Notes: generated by a model not told the origin, from the letters alone. Counted from the first letter of the stretch, positions 16,578-25,649 are shown. The stretch is DNA of 64,000 nt from Rhizobium hidalgonense (GCF_002914525.1 NZ_LODW01000127.1:62001-126000), one strand, 5' to 3'. Made by a program: numbers and translations.

Positions 16578-17990
16578 ATGATCCCGATCACGACGCTCAA
16601 GGACAGGAAGGTCGCGCTCTTCGGGCTCGGCGGCTCCGGCCTCGCCACCGCCCGGGCGCTGGTTTCAGGCGGCGCCGAGGTGACCGCATGGGATGACAAT
16701 CCGGACAGCGTCGCCAAGGCTTCGGCCGAAGGCATCAGGACGGAAGATCTGCACACTATCGACTGGAGCCAGCAGGCGCTGTTCGTGCTGTCGCCCGGCG
16801 TGCCGCTCACTCATCCGAAGCCGCACTGGACCGTCGATCTTGCGCGCGCCGCCGGCGTCGATATTGTCGGCGATGTCGAGCTCTTCGTGCGCGAGCGCCG
16901 CGCCCATGCGCGGGATTGCCCGTTCATCGCCATCACCGGCACCAACGGCAAGTCGACGACGACGGCGCTGATCGCCCATATTCTGAAATCGGCGGGTTAT
17001 GACACGCAGCTCGGCGGCAATATCGGCACCGCCGTTCTGACGCTCGATCCGCCGAAGGCCAAGCGTTATTACGTTGTCGAATGCTCCTCCTACCAGATCG
17101 ATCTGGCGCCGACGCTGAACCCTTCGGCCGGCATCCTGCTCAACCTGACACCCGATCATCTCGACCGTCACGGCACGATGCAGCATTATGCCGACATCAA
17201 GGAACGGCTGGTCGCCGGCAGCGATGTGGCGATCGTCGGCATCGACGACAGCCATTCGGCCTTAATTGCCGACCGCGTCGAGCGGGCAGGCGTCAAGGTG
17301 GTGCGCATTTCGCGCCGCAACGTGGTGGCATCAGGCATTTACGCCGAGGGCACCAGGCTCATTCAGGCAGCCGGTGGCGCCATGCTGCCCTTCGCCGATC
17401 TCGACGGCGTCCAGACGCTGCGCGGCAGCCATAATGCGCAGAACGCCGCCGCAGCTGTGGCCGCCTGCCTTGCCGTCGGTGTTTCCGCTGACGACATCCG
17501 CGCCGGCCTTGCCTCGTTCCCCGGCCTCAAGCACCGCATGCAGCCGGTGGGGCAGCGTGGCCGCGTCGTTTTCGTCAATGATTCCAAGGCGACCAATGCC
17601 GATGCTGCCGCACCTGCTCTTTCGAGCTATGATCGCATCTACTGGATCGCCGGCGGCCTGCCGAAATCAGGCGGCATCACCACGCTTGCTCCCTATTTCC
17701 CGCGCATCGCCAAAGCCTATCTGATCGGCGAGGCGGCCGCGGAATTTGCAGCCACGCTCGGCGAGGCCGTGCCTTACGAGATCTCGGGCACGCTGGAGCG
17801 AGCGGTTGTGCATGCGGCGGCCGATGCCGAGCGCGACGAGGCGGCCGCTTCGGTCGTTATGTTATCCCCGGCTTGCGCAAGCTTCGACCAGTATAAGAAT
17901 TTCGAAGTCAGGGGTGAAGCCTTCGTCGGACACGTGGCAGCACTTGACGGAATTGCGATGCTGATCCGTTCGGCAACAGGAGAGAAATGA
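16578..17990 (+). CDS. murD: UDP-N-acetylmuramoylalanine--D-glutamate ligase
   Basis: This 470-residue cytosolic Mur ligase adds D-glutamate to UDP-MurNAc-L-Ala. G-L-G-G-S-G near the N-terminus is the nucleotide-sugar-binding Rossmann loop, T-G-T-N-G-K-S-T-T-T near 121-130 is the ATP loop, and N-D-S-K-A-T-N near 334-340 is a conserved Mur ligase segment. It starts 7 nt after mraY and ends 1 nt before ftsW, so it belongs to the same transcript. Confidence 0.97.
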   Translation: MIPITTLKDRKVALFGLGGSGLATARALVSGGAEVTAWDDNPDSVAKASAEGIRTEDLHTIDWSQQALFVLSPGVPLTHPKPHWTVDLARAAGVDIVGDVELFVRERRAHARDCPFIAITGTNGKSTTTALIAHILKSAGYDTQLGGNIGTAVLTLDPPKAKRYYVVECSSYQIDLAPTLNPSAGILLNLTPDHLDRHGTMQHYADIKERLVAGSDVAIVGIDDSHSALIADRVERAGVKVVRISRRNVVASGIYAEGTRLIQAAGGAMLPFADLDGVQTLRGSHNAQNAAAAVAACLAVGVSADDIRAGLASFPGLKHRMQPVGQRGRVVFVNDSKATNADAAAPALSSYDRIYWIAGGLPKSGGITTLAPYFPRIAKAYLIGEAAAEFAATLGEAVPYEISGTLERAVVHAAADAERDEAAASVVMLSPACASFDQYKNFEVRGEAFVGHVAALDGIAMLIRSATGEK

Positions 17991-17991
17991 C

Positions 17992-19146
17992 ATGGTAAGC
18001 CGCGCGGAACGTGGGCCTCTGGCCGATTGGTTCTGGACCATCGACCGCTTCTTCCTGGCGATGTTCATTTTCCTGATGGGCATCGGCTTCATGCTGTCGT
18101 TTGCGGCTTCTCCTGCGGTTGCCGAGCGCATCGGGCTCGAGCCCTTCCACTTCGTCAAGCGCCATGCCGCCTTCATGATCCCGTCTATCTCCGTCATGCT
18201 CGGACTGTCGTTCCTGACACCGCGGCAGGTGCGGAGAACGGCGATCCTGCTGCTGATCATCTCGCTCGCGATGATGGTGCTGGTGCTGTTCGTCGGGCAG
18301 GAGGTCAAGGGCGGCAGGCGCTGGATCTGGATCGCCGGCCTTTCCATCCAGCCGTCGGAATTCATGAAGCCCGCCTTCGTCGTGGTTTGCGCCTGGCTGT
18401 TTGCCGAACATGCGCGCCAGCCGGAAATTCCCGGCAATCTCTTCGCCATCATCCTGTTTGCCATTGTCGCGGCGCTGCTCGTCGCGCAGCCTGACCTCGG
18501 CCAGACCATCCTGACGACGGCCGTCTGGGGCGGGATGTTCTTCATGGCCGGCATGCCGTGGATCTGGATCATGCTGCTCGGCATTGGTGGTGCTGGCGGC
18601 CTGCTCAGCGCCTATTACGTCTTCCCGCACGTGGCGTTGCGAATAGACAAGTTCATGACCGGCGAAGGCGACACTTTCCAGATCGACACGGCGCGCGAGG
18701 CGATCATCCGCGGCAGCTGGTTCGGCCAGGGACCGGGCGAGGGCATCGTCAAGCGCATCATTCCGGATGCGCACACCGACTTCATCTTTTCGGTCGCGGC
18801 TGAGGAGTTCGGCATTGTCTTCTGCATGGCGCTGGTGGCGCTGTTTACCGTGCTGGTGTTGCGCGGCCTCTCGCATGCCTATCGCGAGCGCAACGACTTC
18901 AATCGCTTCGCCGTTGCCGGCCTGGTGCTGCAGATGGGCATCCAGTCGATCATCAATATCGGCGTCAATCTCGAACTGCTGCCGGCAAAAGGCATGACGC
19001 TGCCGCTGATTTCCTACGGCGGCTCGTCGATGGTGGCGATCTGCGTCACCGCCGGCTTCATTCTGGCGCTGACGCGCCATCGACCGGAAAAACGTGCGCA
19101 GGATCGGAGCCTTTTCCGCGTCCCGCACGGCATGCCGGCGGAGTAA
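17992..19146 (+). CDS. ftsW: Septal peptidoglycan glycosyltransferase FtsW
   Basis: This 384-residue SEDS-family protein with about ten membrane helices polymerises lipid II at the septum as the partner of FtsI. G-G-R-R-W-I-W near residue 105, Q-P-S-E-F-M-K near 119, Q-P-D-L-G-Q near 164, the extracellular A-H-T-D-F-I-F-S-V near 259, and P-L-I-S-Y-G-G-S-S near 338 are SEDS signatures; the catalytic Asp lies in the H-T-D segment. GGAGAG precedes the ATG, which lies 1 nt after the murD stop. A cytoplasmic tail of about 25 charged residues follows the last helix. Confidence 0.97.
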   Translation: MVSRAERGPLADWFWTIDRFFLAMFIFLMGIGFMLSFAASPAVAERIGLEPFHFVKRHAAFMIPSISVMLGLSFLTPRQVRRTAILLLIISLAMMVLVLFVGQEVKGGRRWIWIAGLSIQPSEFMKPAFVVVCAWLFAEHARQPEIPGNLFAIILFAIVAALLVAQPDLGQTILTTAVWGGMFFMAGMPWIWIMLLGIGGAGGLLSAYYVFPHVALRIDKFMTGEGDTFQIDTAREAIIRGSWFGQGPGEGIVKRIIPDAHTDFIFSVAAEEFGIVFCMALVALFTVLVLRGLSHAYRERNDFNRFAVAGLVLQMGIQSIINIGVNLELLPAKGMTLPLISYGGSSMVAICVTAGFILALTRHRPEKRAQDRSLFRVPHGMPAE

Positions 19147-19152
19147 AAGCTT

Positions 19153-20277
19153 ATGAGCAAAGGCATCGTGCTGCTTGCCGCCGGGGGAACCGGCGGCCAT
19201 GTGTTCCCGGCGGAGGCGCTGGCCTTTAAGCTGAAGGACCGCGGCTATTCGGTGCATCTCGTCACCGACAGCCGGGCCGAGCGTTATGCCGGCAAGTTCC
19301 CGGCCGAGGAGATCCATGTCGTGCCGTCGGCAACGATCGGCTCGAAGAATCCGGCTGCCGTCGCCCGTTCACTGTGGACGCTGTGGAGCGGTATGCGGGC
19401 GGCAAAGACGCTGATCCAGCGGCTGAAGCCTGTCATCGTCGTCGGTTTCGGCGGTTATCCCACCGTGCCGCCGCTGCTTGCCGCCACCCGGCTTGGCGTG
19501 CCCGCGATGATCCACGAGCAGAATGCCGTAATGGGCCGCGCCAACAAGGCCCTGGCGACCCGCGTGCAGGGTATCGCCGGCGGTTTCCTGCCGGAAGGCG
19601 GCGGCGCCTTCCCGGAGAAGACGGTGACAACAGGCAATCCGGTCCGCCCGGCAATCATCGCCGCCGCCGAGGTGCCTTACACGCCCTCGCATACCGGCGA
19701 AGCCTTCAATCTCGTCGTCTTCGGCGGCAGCCAGGGTGCGCAATATTTCTCCAAGGCGATGCCGACGGCGATCAGCCTGCTCGAAGACGCGCTTCGCCTG
19801 CGGCTGCGCATCACCCAGCAGGTGCGCCCCGAGGATATGGAAATGGTCGGCGGCTGTGTCGCGCAGTTGGAGATGGGGGCCGACATCGCCCCCTTCTTCA
19901 CCGACATGGCCGAGCGGCTGGCAAAGGCGCACCTCGTCATCTGCCGTTCCGGCGCTTCGACCGTTTCGGAAATCTCGGTCATCGGCCGGCCTGCCGTGCT
20001 CGTGCCCTACCCGCATGCTCTCGATCACGACCAGGCGGCCAATGCCGCCGCACTGGCGGCCACCGGCGGGGCGAAAGTGATCTCCCAGTCGGAGCTTTCG
20101 CCGGAGAAGATCGCGGCGATCCTGACAGCTGTGATGAACGACCCGGAAAAGCTTGCGCATATGGCGGCGGCGGCGAAACGCGCCGGCAAACCCGATGCCG
20201 CGAACTTGCTTGCCGACATGGTTGAGGCTATTGCCGCCAAACGGACAATAGCGGAATTCAAGAGGACACGCGCATGA
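19153..20277 (+). CDS. murG: UDP-N-acetylglucosamine--lipid I GlcNAc transferase
   Basis: This 374-residue GT28 glycosyltransferase adds GlcNAc to lipid I at the inner face of the membrane, giving lipid II. G-G-T-G-G-H-V-F-P-A near residue 11 is the N-terminal glycine-rich loop. H-E-Q-N-A-V-M-G near 118-125, G-G-S-Q-G-A near 193-198, and C-R-S-G-A-S-T-V-S-E near 265-274 match the acceptor and UDP-GlcNAc sites. It starts 6 nt after ftsW and overlaps murC by 4 nt (ATGA). Confidence 0.97.
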   Translation: MSKGIVLLAAGGTGGHVFPAEALAFKLKDRGYSVHLVTDSRAERYAGKFPAEEIHVVPSATIGSKNPAAVARSLWTLWSGMRAAKTLIQRLKPVIVVGFGGYPTVPPLLAATRLGVPAMIHEQNAVMGRANKALATRVQGIAGGFLPEGGGAFPEKTVTTGNPVRPAIIAAAEVPYTPSHTGEAFNLVVFGGSQGAQYFSKAMPTAISLLEDALRLRLRITQQVRPEDMEMVGGCVAQLEMGADIAPFFTDMAERLAKAHLVICRSGASTVSEISVIGRPAVLVPYPHALDHDQAANAAALAATGGAKVISQSELSPEKIAAILTAVMNDPEKLAHMAAAAKRAGKPDAANLLADMVEAIAAKRTIAEFKRTRA

Positions 20278-21689
20278 AACTGCCGAAGGCGATCGGTCTC
20301 GTCCATTTCATCGGTATCGGCGGCATCGGCATGAGCGGTATCGCCGAGGTGCTGCACAATCTCGGCCATAAGGTGCAGGGATCGGACCAATCAGACAGCG
20401 CCAATGTCCAGCGCCTGCGCGATAAAGGCATCGAGGTGTTTGTCGGCCACCGGGCGGAAAACCTCGGTGATGCCGAAGTCGTCGTTGTCTCGACGGCGAT
20501 CAAGAAGAGCAATCCGGAACTGATCGCCGCGCGCGAAAAGCTGCTGCCGGTGGTGCGTCGTGCCGAAATGCTCGCCGAGCTGATGCGTTTCCGCAATGCG
20601 ATCGCCATCGGCGGCACGCATGGCAAAACGACCACCACCTCGCTGGTCGCCACGCTGCTCGAAGCCGGCGGTCTCGACCCGACCGTCATCAACGGCGGCA
20701 TCATCAACGCCTACGGCACCAATGCCCGTATGGGCGAGGGCGAGTGGATGGTGGTCGAGGCGGACGAATCGGACGGCACCTTCCTGAAGCTTCCGGCCGA
20801 TGTCGCCGTCATCACCAATATCGACCCGGAGCATCTCGACCATTACGGCAATTTCGACGCCGTGCGCGCCGCCTTCCGGCAGTTCGTCGAGAATGTGCCG
20901 TTTTACGGCTTCGGCGTCATGTGCCTCGACCATCCCGAGGTGCAGTCGCTCGTCGGTCGCATCGAGGACCGCAAGATCATCACTTACGGCGAGAACCCGC
21001 AGGCCGACGTGCGCTTCACCAATGTGCGCATCGACGGCACACGCTCGATCTTCGATGTCGCCATTCGCCGCCGCCGCACCGGCCAGGTGATCGAGCTCAA
21101 GGGGCTGGTCATGCCGATGCCCGGGCGGCATAATATATCCAACGCAACCGCGGCGATCGCCGTCGCCAACCGGCTCGGCATATCGAGCGCCGATATCGCC
21201 AAGGGGCTCGCCTCCTTCGGCGGCGTCAAGCGCCGTTTCACGCTGACCGGCGAATGGAACGGGGTGCAGATCTTCGACGACTACGGCCACCATCCCGTCG
21301 AGATCAAGGCAGTGCTGCGCGCTGCCCGCGAAGCCTGCAAGGGGCGCATCATCGCGGTTCACCAGCCGCACCGCTACAGCCGCTTGGCAAGCCTGTTCGA
21401 GGAATTCGCCGCCTGCTTCAACGACGCCGACAGCATTTTCCTGGCGCCGGTCTATGCGGCGGGCGAAGATCCGATCGAGGGAATCGATTCCGTGTCGCTG
21501 GTCTCGCGGATCAAATCCGGCGGCCATCGCGACGCCCGCTTTCTCACCTCGGCGGAACTTCTGCCGCAGATGGTTGCGGAGGTTGCAAAGCCTGGCGATT
21601 TCGTGGTTCTGTTGGGGGCTGGGAGCATCACATCCTGGGCGGCGGCGCTGCCCAAGCAACTGGAAGGCCTATCGGGAAAGTCCGCATGA
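20274..21689 (+). CDS. murC: UDP-N-acetylmuramate--L-alanine ligase
   Basis: This 471-residue Mur ligase starts the peptide stem by adding L-alanine to UDP-MurNAc. H-F-I-G-I-G-G-I-G-M-S-G near residue 11 is the nucleotide loop specific to MurC/Mpl, and G-G-T-H-G-K-T-T-T-T near 113 is the ATP loop. V-E-A-D-E-S-D-G-T-F and D-D-Y-G-H-H-P-V-E follow, both MurC signatures. It overlaps murG upstream and murB downstream by ATGA junctions, so the three are translationally coupled. Confidence 0.97.
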   Translation: MKLPKAIGLVHFIGIGGIGMSGIAEVLHNLGHKVQGSDQSDSANVQRLRDKGIEVFVGHRAENLGDAEVVVVSTAIKKSNPELIAAREKLLPVVRRAEMLAELMRFRNAIAIGGTHGKTTTTSLVATLLEAGGLDPTVINGGIINAYGTNARMGEGEWMVVEADESDGTFLKLPADVAVITNIDPEHLDHYGNFDAVRAAFRQFVENVPFYGFGVMCLDHPEVQSLVGRIEDRKIITYGENPQADVRFTNVRIDGTRSIFDVAIRRRRTGQVIELKGLVMPMPGRHNISNATAAIAVANRLGISSADIAKGLASFGGVKRRFTLTGEWNGVQIFDDYGHHPVEIKAVLRAAREACKGRIIAVHQPHRYSRLASLFEEFAACFNDADSIFLAPVYAAGEDPIEGIDSVSLVSRIKSGGHRDARFLTSAELLPQMVAEVAKPGDFVVLLGAGSITSWAAALPKQLEGLSGKSA

Positions 21690-22660
21690 AACAGGTGAAT
21701 GGGGAAAAGCTTCTCGCGTCTCTTGGAGACGGTGTAAAGGATATTCGCGGTCGTATCACCCCGGATGCCCCCATGGACCGCGTCACCTGGTTCAGGGCCG
21801 GCGGCTTGGCCGAACTGATGTTCCAGCCGCACGACATCGACGATCTCGTCGCCTTCCTGAAGATATTGCCGGAAGAGGTGCCGCTGACGGTGGTCGGCGT
21901 CGGCTCCAACATCCTGGTGCGCGACGGCGGCATTCCTGGCGTCGTGCTGCGCCTGTCGGCCAAGGGCTTCGGCTTCGTGGAGCTTGCCGGCGAAAACCGC
22001 ATATTGGCCGGCACCATCTGCCCGGATAAACATGTGGCGGCGATGGCGATGGACAACGGCATCGGAGGCTTTCATTTCTTCTACGGTATTCCGGGCAGCA
22101 TCGGAGGCGCGGCGCGCATGAATGCCGGGGCCAACGGCGTCGAGACGCGCGAGCGGCTGATCGAGGTCAACGCGGTCGACCGCAAGGGCAACAAGCACGT
22201 GCTTTCCAATGCCGAGATGGGCTACTCCTATCGGCATTCCACAGCGCCTGCCGACCTGATCTTCACCTCGGTGCTGTTCGAGGGCTATCCTGAGGATCGC
22301 GCCCAGATCCGCGCCGAGATGGACGCCGTTCGCAATCACCGCGAGACGGTACAGCCGATTCGCGAAAAGACCGGCGGCTCGACCTTCAAGAACCCGGCGG
22401 GCCATTCGGCCTGGAAGCTGATCGACGAGGCGGACTGCCGCGGTCTCGTTATCGGCGGTGCGCAGATGTCGTCGCTTCATTGCAACTTCATGATCAATAT
22501 GGGGCAGGCGACCGGCTACGATCTCGAATATCTCGGCGAACAGGTGCGCCGCGAGGTCTTCGAGAAAGAGGGCATCAAGCTCGAATGGGAAATCAAGCGC
22601 CTCGGCGTCTTCATGCCCGGCCGCGAAGTGCGCCCGTTCCACGGCGTCACCAGCGAATAA
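21686..22660 (+). CDS. murB: UDP-N-acetylenolpyruvoylglucosamine reductase
   Basis: This 324-residue FAD enzyme uses NADPH to reduce UDP-GlcNAc-enolpyruvate to UDP-MurNAc. T-W-F-R-A-G-G near residue 33 and G-V-G-S-N-I-L-V-R-D-G-G near 71-82 form the FAD site, G-I-P-G-S-I-G-G-A near 133-141 the substrate loop, and G-G-S-T-F-K-N-P near 230-237 carries the catalytic Ser. It is of the shorter type lacking the extra loop of E. coli MurB. The ATG overlaps the murC stop. The next gene is on the opposite strand with only 3 nt between the stops, so the first dcw transcript must end here or run antisense into it. Confidence 0.97.
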   Translation: MKQVNGEKLLASLGDGVKDIRGRITPDAPMDRVTWFRAGGLAELMFQPHDIDDLVAFLKILPEEVPLTVVGVGSNILVRDGGIPGVVLRLSAKGFGFVELAGENRILAGTICPDKHVAAMAMDNGIGGFHFFYGIPGSIGGAARMNAGANGVETRERLIEVNAVDRKGNKHVLSNAEMGYSYRHSTAPADLIFTSVLFEGYPEDRAQIRAEMDAVRNHRETVQPIREKTGGSTFKNPAGHSAWKLIDEADCRGLVIGGAQMSSLHCNFMINMGQATGYDLEYLGEQVRREVFEKEGIKLEWEIKRLGVFMPGREVRPFHGVTSE

Positions 22661-22663
22661 GTA

Positions 22664-23593
22664 TTACGTCACGGCAAGCTTCAGACCTTCGCGCGGGGTG
22701 ACGACGGGCGACCAGTCGAGCACGTTGCGGGCGTGGGATATGTCGACTTGCAGGGAGCCGCAAAGGCGCTGGTAGACGGCGTCTTTTCCCGTTGCTCTCG
22801 CGCCCAGCTGCAGCAGTGCGGGCGGGAAGGGGAGCAGCATCGGTTTGACACCCAAGCCTGCGGCAATCCCTTCGATGAGCCCGGGCGTTGAAAGATCTTC
22901 TCCGTCGCCGGCGAGAAAGGTCTGGCCGGCAGCGCCCCGGTGCGTCATCGCCGCGACGATCAGATCGACGAGATTTGGAAGCGCAACCAGCGTTCGGCGG
23001 TTCTTCAGTGACGCGAAGGGGAGCGGTATTCTTTTGCGGACAAGTCCGACGAGCAGGGCGAAGTTGCCCCTGGCGCCGGGCCCATAGACGAGCGGCGGCC
23101 GAATGATGACGACTTCGATGCCTGTACGCTTGGCGATTTCATGCAGCCCGATTTCACTTTCCATCTTCGAAACGCCATAGGGATCAAGCGGCATCGGCGT
23201 GTCGTCGTGGCGGAAGGGCCTGTCGTTCTCTTCACCATTGACCTTGATGCTGCTGATGAAGACGAACCGCTTTACCCCGGCGCGTGCGGCCTGTTCGGCG
23301 AGGTTCAGCGTGGCGGCGGTGTTGATCCGGCGGAATTCCGTCAGGGGATCGGCTGCGCGGTCATTCATGATGTGCACGCGGGCGGCGAGATGGACGACGA
23401 CATCAACACCGTCGAGAGCTGCCGTCCAGTCCGTTTCGCTTGTTATGTCGATGGGGAAATTCCGCATATCTGCCGGAAACCTGGCGGTTGCGGATCGCGT
23501 CGTCACCCGAAGCTCCCACAGCCGCTCTCGATGCAGTCTGTCGACGAGAGGCCCGCCGACAAAGCCGGCCGCGCCGGTAATGAGGCATCGCAT
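22664..23593 (-). CDS. NAD-dependent sugar-nucleotide epimerase/reductase (extended SDR)
   Basis: This 309-residue protein has a Rossmann start T-G-A-A-G-F-V-G at residues 6-13, the V-H-L-A-A-R-V-H segment, and the catalytic Y-G-V-S-K (YxxxK) pair. R-P-P-L-V-Y-G-P-G and the T-F-L-A-G-D-G-E-D-L-S-T-P region place it in the branch that contains WbpV and WreQ, which act on UDP-4-keto-6-deoxy-HexNAc in O-antigen synthesis, as well as GalE-like proteins. A 4-reductase or 4-epimerase role in surface polysaccharide is a reasonable inference. It is reversed relative to the dcw genes on both sides and lies between murB and aqpZ, which is unusual for the cluster. Confidence 0.82.
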   Translation of the reverse strand: MRCLITGAAGFVGGPLVDRLHRERLWELRVTTRSATARFPADMRNFPIDITSETDWTAALDGVDVVVHLAARVHIMNDRAADPLTEFRRINTAATLNLAEQAARAGVKRFVFISSIKVNGEENDRPFRHDDTPMPLDPYGVSKMESEIGLHEIAKRTGIEVVIIRPPLVYGPGARGNFALLVGLVRKRIPLPFASLKNRRTLVALPNLVDLIVAAMTHRGAAGQTFLAGDGEDLSTPGLIEGIAAGLGVKPMLLPFPPALLQLGARATGKDAVYQRLCGSLQVDISHARNVLDWSPVVTPREGLKLAVT

Positions 23594-23780
23594 GATCTGT
23601 TCCCCGCTTTACCTGAATGCTCCGGTTACCCGGAAGTGTCGGCCGCATCAATAAAAAAGCCGCGCTGGCCGTCAGGCTTCCTCGCAAGCGCCGTTTCACG
23701 ATCCTTGCGTGAAGCTTGCCGAAGTATTTCCCGCCGGCTTGACCGGTCTCGAATTGTGGCGGATTCACTGTGACCTCTCT

Positions 23781-23803
23781 GGTTGAGGTTGAGGTTGAGG
23801 AGG
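23781..23803 (+). repeat. Tandem hexanucleotide GGTTGA x3 merging into the aqpZ ribosome-binding site
   Basis: Three consecutive GGTTGA units are followed directly by GGAGG, the aqpZ Shine-Dalgarno. A gain or loss of units would move upstream sequence by 6 nt without altering the SD-to-ATG distance. Confidence 0.6.
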
Positions 23804-23808
23804 CGCGC

Positions 23809-24495
23809 ATGCAAAAGAGTCTGGTTGCCGAGTTTCTCGGCACGTTCTGGCTTGTCTTCGGCGGATGCGGCAGTGCCGTCCTGGCCGCGGCCTATCCCGA
23901 GCTAGGTATCGGTTTTGTCGGGGTGGCCTTTGCTTTCGGCCTGACCGTGCTCACCATGGCCTATGCCGTGGGCGGCATTTCGGGCGGCCATTTCAACCCC
24001 GCCGTCTCCCTTGGTCTGACCGTTGCCGGACGGTTTCCCGCCGTGCGCCTCCTTCCCTATATCGCCGTCCAGCTTGTCGGCGCCGTCGCCGCGGCAGCGC
24101 TGCTCTATCTCGTTGCCACCGGCAAGGCGGGTTTCGAACTCGGCGGCTTTGCCGCCAACGGCTATGGCGATCATTCCCCGGGCGGTTATTCGCTGCTTTC
24201 GGCACTGCTGATCGAAGTGCTGCTGACAATGTTCTTCCTGATCATCATCCTGGGATCGACGGGCAGCCGGGTGCCTGCGGGCTTCGCGCCGCTGGCGATC
24301 GGCCTCGGGCTGACGCTGATTCATCTCGTTTCCATCCCCGTGACCAATACCTCGGTCAATCCGGCACGTTCCACCGGCCAGGCGCTTTTCGTCGGCGGCT
24401 GGGCGTTGCAGCAGCTCTGGCTGTTCTGGATTGCACCGCTTGCGGGCGGCGCGCTCGGCGGTCTCGTCTGGAAATTCCTCGACGACGCCGACTGA
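23809..24495 (+). CDS. aqpZ: Aquaporin Z
   Basis: This 228-residue MIP-family channel has six membrane helices and two half-helices carrying N-P-A motifs: H-F-N-P-A-V-S near 63-69 and S-V-N-P-A-R-S near 184-190. The run I-H-L-V-S-I-P-V-T-N-T-S-V-N-P-A-R matches water-selective AqpZ, with the selectivity-filter His, Thr and Arg present, so it should be an orthodox water channel rather than a glycerol facilitator. The ATG at 23809 sits behind GAGGAGG; the frame extends 13 codons further upstream through the tandem repeat. It is on the same strand as dcw but separated from ddlB by a strong terminator at 24523, so it forms its own transcription unit. Confidence 0.95.
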   Translation: MQKSLVAEFLGTFWLVFGGCGSAVLAAAYPELGIGFVGVAFAFGLTVLTMAYAVGGISGGHFNPAVSLGLTVAGRFPAVRLLPYIAVQLVGAVAAAALLYLVATGKAGFELGGFAANGYGDHSPGGYSLLSALLIEVLLTMFFLIIILGSTGSRVPAGFAPLAIGLGLTLIHLVSIPVTNTSVNPARSTGQALFVGGWALQQLWLFWIAPLAGGALGGLVWKFLDDAD

Positions 24496-24522
24496 CTGCA
24501 GGATCCGGAGCTATCCCGTTGA

Positions 24523-24553
24523 GCCCGCGCGATTTTTTTGCGCGGGCTTTTTT
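24523..24553 (+). terminator. Rho-independent terminator after aqpZ
   Basis: GCCCGCGC (24523-24530) pairs exactly with GCGCGGGC (24540-24547) around a T-rich 9-nt loop and is followed by six T residues. It isolates aqpZ from the ddlB-ftsQAZ block. Confidence 0.9.
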
Positions 24554-24600
24554 GTCGGCACGGACAAATGCCGCGCATGGGAAGAGGAAGTTAACGAAAG

Positions 24601-24617
24601 TAAACACTTCATTAACC
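24601..24617 (+). promoter_or_regulatory. Candidate CtrA site upstream of ddlB-ftsQAZ
   Basis: TAAA-N7-TTAACC differs by one base from the CtrA consensus TTAA-N7-TTAA(C). CtrA controls ftsQA and ftsZ in Caulobacter. It lies about 105 nt before the ddlB ATG, after the aqpZ terminator, where a new promoter is needed. A single near match in this AT-rich patch could be chance. Confidence 0.35.
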
Positions 24618-24722
24618 ATAATGATGCTCTAATGCATTCGGGTCGGGCAAAGGCCTGACGCGGCGCCGACAGCTTCGCGCAAGCGTCTATTTCGAGAATG
24701 AAAGTTATTTTTGGGGGTGTTG

Positions 24723-25649
24723 ATGAGTCGCAAGCATGTCGCGGTCCTGATGGGCGGATTTTCCTCGGAACGGCCTGTCAGCCTTTCCTCGGGAAAGGCT
24801 TGCGCAGGGGCCCTCGAAGCGGAAGGCTTCGACGTGACATGCATCGATGTCGCGCGTGACGTTTCCGAGAAGCTTGCTGCGCTGAAGCCCGATGTCGTCT
24901 TCAACGCGCTGCATGGGCCTTTCGGCGAAGACGGCACCATCCAGGGCATCCTCGAATATCTCGAAATCCCCTATACGCATTCGGGTGTGCTTGCCTCGGC
25001 GCTGGCAATGGACAAGGACAAGGCGAAGCTTGTCGCTGCCGCCGCCGGCATTCCGGTCGCCGAATCACAAGTCATCAATCGTTTCGCCTTTCCCTCGACG
25101 CACCCAATGAAGCCGCCTTATGTGGTGAAGCCGGTGCGTGAGGGTTCGAGCTTCGGCGTCGTCATCGTCACGGAAGATCAGGCGCATCCGCCGCAGGTCG
25201 TCAGTTCGCCCGAGTGGCACTATGGCGAAGCGGTGCTCGTCGAGCGCTACGTCTACGGCCGCGAACTGACCTGTGGCGTCATGGGTGAGACGGCGCTCGG
25301 TGTCACCGAGGTGGTGCCGCAGGGCCACAATTTTTATGATTACGATTCCAAGTACGCGGCGGGCGGTTCAAAACACGTCATCCCGGCGAAAATTTCACCG
25401 AATATTTACCAAAAAATACAAACATTGGCCCTAAGGGCGCATCAGGCAATCGGTTGTCGCGGCGTCAGTCGGTCCGACTTTCGTTACGACGATCGTTTCT
25501 CCGAAGACGGCGAAATCATCTGGCTGGAGGTCAATACCCAACCAGGCATGACTCCAACCTCGCTTGTGCCCGAAATGGCCGGTCATGCCGGTTATTCCTT
25601 TGGTGAGTTTCTCCGGTGGATGGTGGAGGACGCGTCTTGTTTGCGTTGA
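24723..25649 (+). CDS. ddlB: D-alanine--D-alanine ligase
   Basis: This 308-residue ATP-grasp enzyme makes D-Ala-D-Ala for MurF. H-V-A-V-L-M-G-G-F-S-S-E-R near the N-terminus, H-G-P-F-G-E-D-G near 63-70, V-K-P-V-R-E-G-S-S-F-G-V near 136-147, and the metal-binding E-V-N-T-Q-P-G-M-T near 270-278 are the standard Ddl motifs. The ATG at 24723 follows GGGGGTG. Its 3' end overlaps the ftsQ start region, so the two are coupled. It opens the second dcw block after the terminator at 24523. Confidence 0.97.
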   Translation: MSRKHVAVLMGGFSSERPVSLSSGKACAGALEAEGFDVTCIDVARDVSEKLAALKPDVVFNALHGPFGEDGTIQGILEYLEIPYTHSGVLASALAMDKDKAKLVAAAAGIPVAESQVINRFAFPSTHPMKPPYVVKPVREGSSFGVVIVTEDQAHPPQVVSSPEWHYGEAVLVERYVYGRELTCGVMGETALGVTEVVPQGHNFYDYDSKYAAGGSKHVIPAKISPNIYQKIQTLALRAHQAIGCRGVSRSDFRYDDRFSEDGEIIWLEVNTQPGMTPTSLVPEMAGHAGYSFGEFLRWMVEDASCLR

